Assembly (NCBI GenBank): GCA_900767915.1
Contig: CAAGAX010000037.1
Span: 1-64,000, forward strand
Direction of reading: 5' to 3'
From: Acholeplasmatales bacterium
GTDB lineage: Bacteria; Bacillota_I; Bacilli_A; Acholeplasmatales; Anaeroplasmataceae
Length of the DNA: 64,000 nucleotides
The translations under genes were made by a program, and so were the position numbers. Under the pieces are notes generated by a model that was given only the letters and a program-made list of their open reading frames with translations, searched no databases and was not told where the DNA came from. Positions 63,172 to 64,000 of this stretch are shown here, piece after piece. Positions within the stretch are counted from its first letter, which is position 1; each line of letters begins with the position of its first letter.

Positions 63172-64000
63172 AAGTTATCTCTCCTTTAATTCCTCTTTCT
63201 TTAAAATCATCATAAGGATTGTCAGTTACCATAAAAGGAAACTGATCAATATAATATTTTTTAGAATTTAAAGTTATTTCAACATAGGATTTATTTATAA
63301 TGGTCTTCTTTGAATAAACTAATGGAATAAAATAAGAATTATCATCAAATATAAAGCTGGAATTATTTAATCCAATCATAGTATAGTTTGGAATAATATC
63401 ATATATTTTTATTTCATTTTCATATTTAACATTAGGAATTACTGAATCAAGCTTACCATATGCAAAATCTCCCACACTGATTTTACTTACCTTTCCATAG
63501 AAATTAGGTTTAATTGTTAATCCTACTAAAATATTTGTATTATTAATTTTTGAATATACGCCATTAAACAAATCAAAATCAAATAATTCAATATTAGTAT
63601 GATCATAAATAGATATATTGCCTATTGAAATGTTTAATTCATAAGCTTTATTCTTTACTTTAAGTTTACTATTATTGAGAATTAATGTAGTTGATAAATC
63701 AGGTATTTTAGCACTAAATTTATGAATATAGCCATTTTTTACCTCAAATGTTTCACATTGTACCTCTGATAATAATAAAAAACTTGAATTTGATTCTAAT
63801 GAATAAATGTTTTCATTAGTATAAATAAAAGCTGGATTTTTTTGATTTGAATATAAATTAAAATTAATATTCCGATCATCCTCATAAACATATCCTGTAC
63901 TTTCTAATATAGAGTATACCTCTAATTCTACTGTTTTAAAATTCGAATAAAATAGTAAAGCAGTTATTCCTACTGTAAATAATATTAATACAAATAAAGC
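63164..64000 (-). CDS. partial exported protein next to ABC genes (start beyond the right edge)
   Basis: An uninterrupted frame runs from the right edge (64000, in codon phase) down to a stop at 63164, at least 278 codons. The visible N-terminal part is a membrane helix (LFVLILFTVGITALLFY). The rest is a beta-rich, Asn/Ser/Ile-rich extracellular domain with no known motif. Internal TTG codons near 63571 are not the start, because the frame is open upstream. The 8-base overlap with the ATPase gene suggests one operon and a transport-accessory role. Confidence 0.75.
   Translation of the reverse strand, partial: ALFVLILFTVGITALLFYSNFKTVELEVYSILESTGYVYEDDRNINFNLYSNQKNPAFIYTNENIYSLESNSSFLLLSEVQCETFEVKNGYIHKFSAKIPDLSTTLILNNSKLKVKNKAYELNISIGNISIYDHTNIELFDFDLFNGVYSKINNTNILVGLTIKPNFYGKVSKISVGDFAYGKLDSVIPNVKYENEIKIYDIIPNYTMIGLNNSSFIFDDNSYFIPLVYSKKTIINKSYVEITLNSKKYYIDQFPFMVTDNPYDDFKERGIKGEITYA

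Noticed and set aside
1..64000. Mycoplasma genetic code (TGA as Trp)
   Set aside because: TGA ends several overlapping genes such as fumA and yqfD, and Trp is encoded by TGG.
1..64000. CRISPR arrays, tRNA or rRNA genes
   Set aside because: No regularly spaced repeats and no tRNA T-loop or rRNA motifs were found.

Overview
The window is AT-rich, gene-dense DNA from a low-GC Gram-positive bacterium of the Bacilli / Erysipelotrichia / RF39 grade. Supporting signs are L27 with the cleavable N-terminal extension and its protease Prp, strong AGGAGG ribosome binding sites, TTGACA/TATAAT promoters, a lysine riboswitch, L20 and L21 leaders, an ATT-initiated infC and several relict-looking sporulation genes (yqfC, yqfD, spmA, spmB, a SpoVIF-like protein). 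TGA is used as a stop and Trp is TGG, so the mycoplasma code is excluded. Diaminopimelate/lysine synthesis argues against a wall-less, host-reduced mollicute. I cannot place it to genus. No tRNA, rRNA, intact mobile element or CRISPR array was seen.

Layout. 1-350: non-coding, with three copies of a GCGGAATTWA motif, a strong hairpin and, at the very edge, a stretch resembling the 3' part of a type II tracrRNA. 354-959: ParB-like-domain protein. 1136-3514: rplU-prp-rpmA-obgE on the minus strand. 3872-5102: HD-domain protein coupled to an AAC(3)-family acetyltransferase. 5262-5560: decayed group II intron reverse transcriptase. 5641-8817: unknown protein, DUF697-like membrane protein, DUF2156-like protein and a pectinesterase without signal peptide. 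8954-13434: potABCD polyamine transporter operon. 13533-15051: esterase plus serine acetyltransferase. 15171-17712: two-subunit class I fumarase plus malic enzyme. 18254-20743: large membrane protein with an acidic linker and a uL15-like C-terminus. 20981-23188: yqfC-yqfD-phoH. 23229-28780: RluA-type synthase, LysR regulator, lon and tig. 29147-31485: membrane protein and ATP-grasp enzyme.

31529-39634 is an eight-gene lysine/DAP operon (lysA-dapF-dapA-dapB-dapH-asd-lysC-deacetylase) behind a lysine riboswitch. It follows the acetylated-intermediate route but has no local aminotransferase gene. 39703-46044: degV, spoVIF-like, gpsA, der, a cmk-rpsA fusion and rluB. 46126-47191: spmAB. 47398-53349: aminopeptidase, uridine kinase, BspA-type repeat protein, RluA-type synthase, metallophosphoesterase, queH and a CarD-type regulator. 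53416-59703: HAD, flavin reductase, CPBP protease, ROK kinase, an unknown protein, rsmD and a DEAD-box helicase. 59786-59971: a structured RNA with 6S architecture. 60422-61788: infC-rpmI-rplT behind an L20-type leader. 61890 to the right edge: an ABC transporter with a truncated surface protein.

The most unusual items are the possible tracrRNA edge, the tig ribosome binding site bridged by a hairpin, the potA leader (short ORF plus hairpin, insertion in PotA), the membrane protein ending in a uL15-like domain, the cmk-rpsA fusion and the non-secreted pectinesterase.
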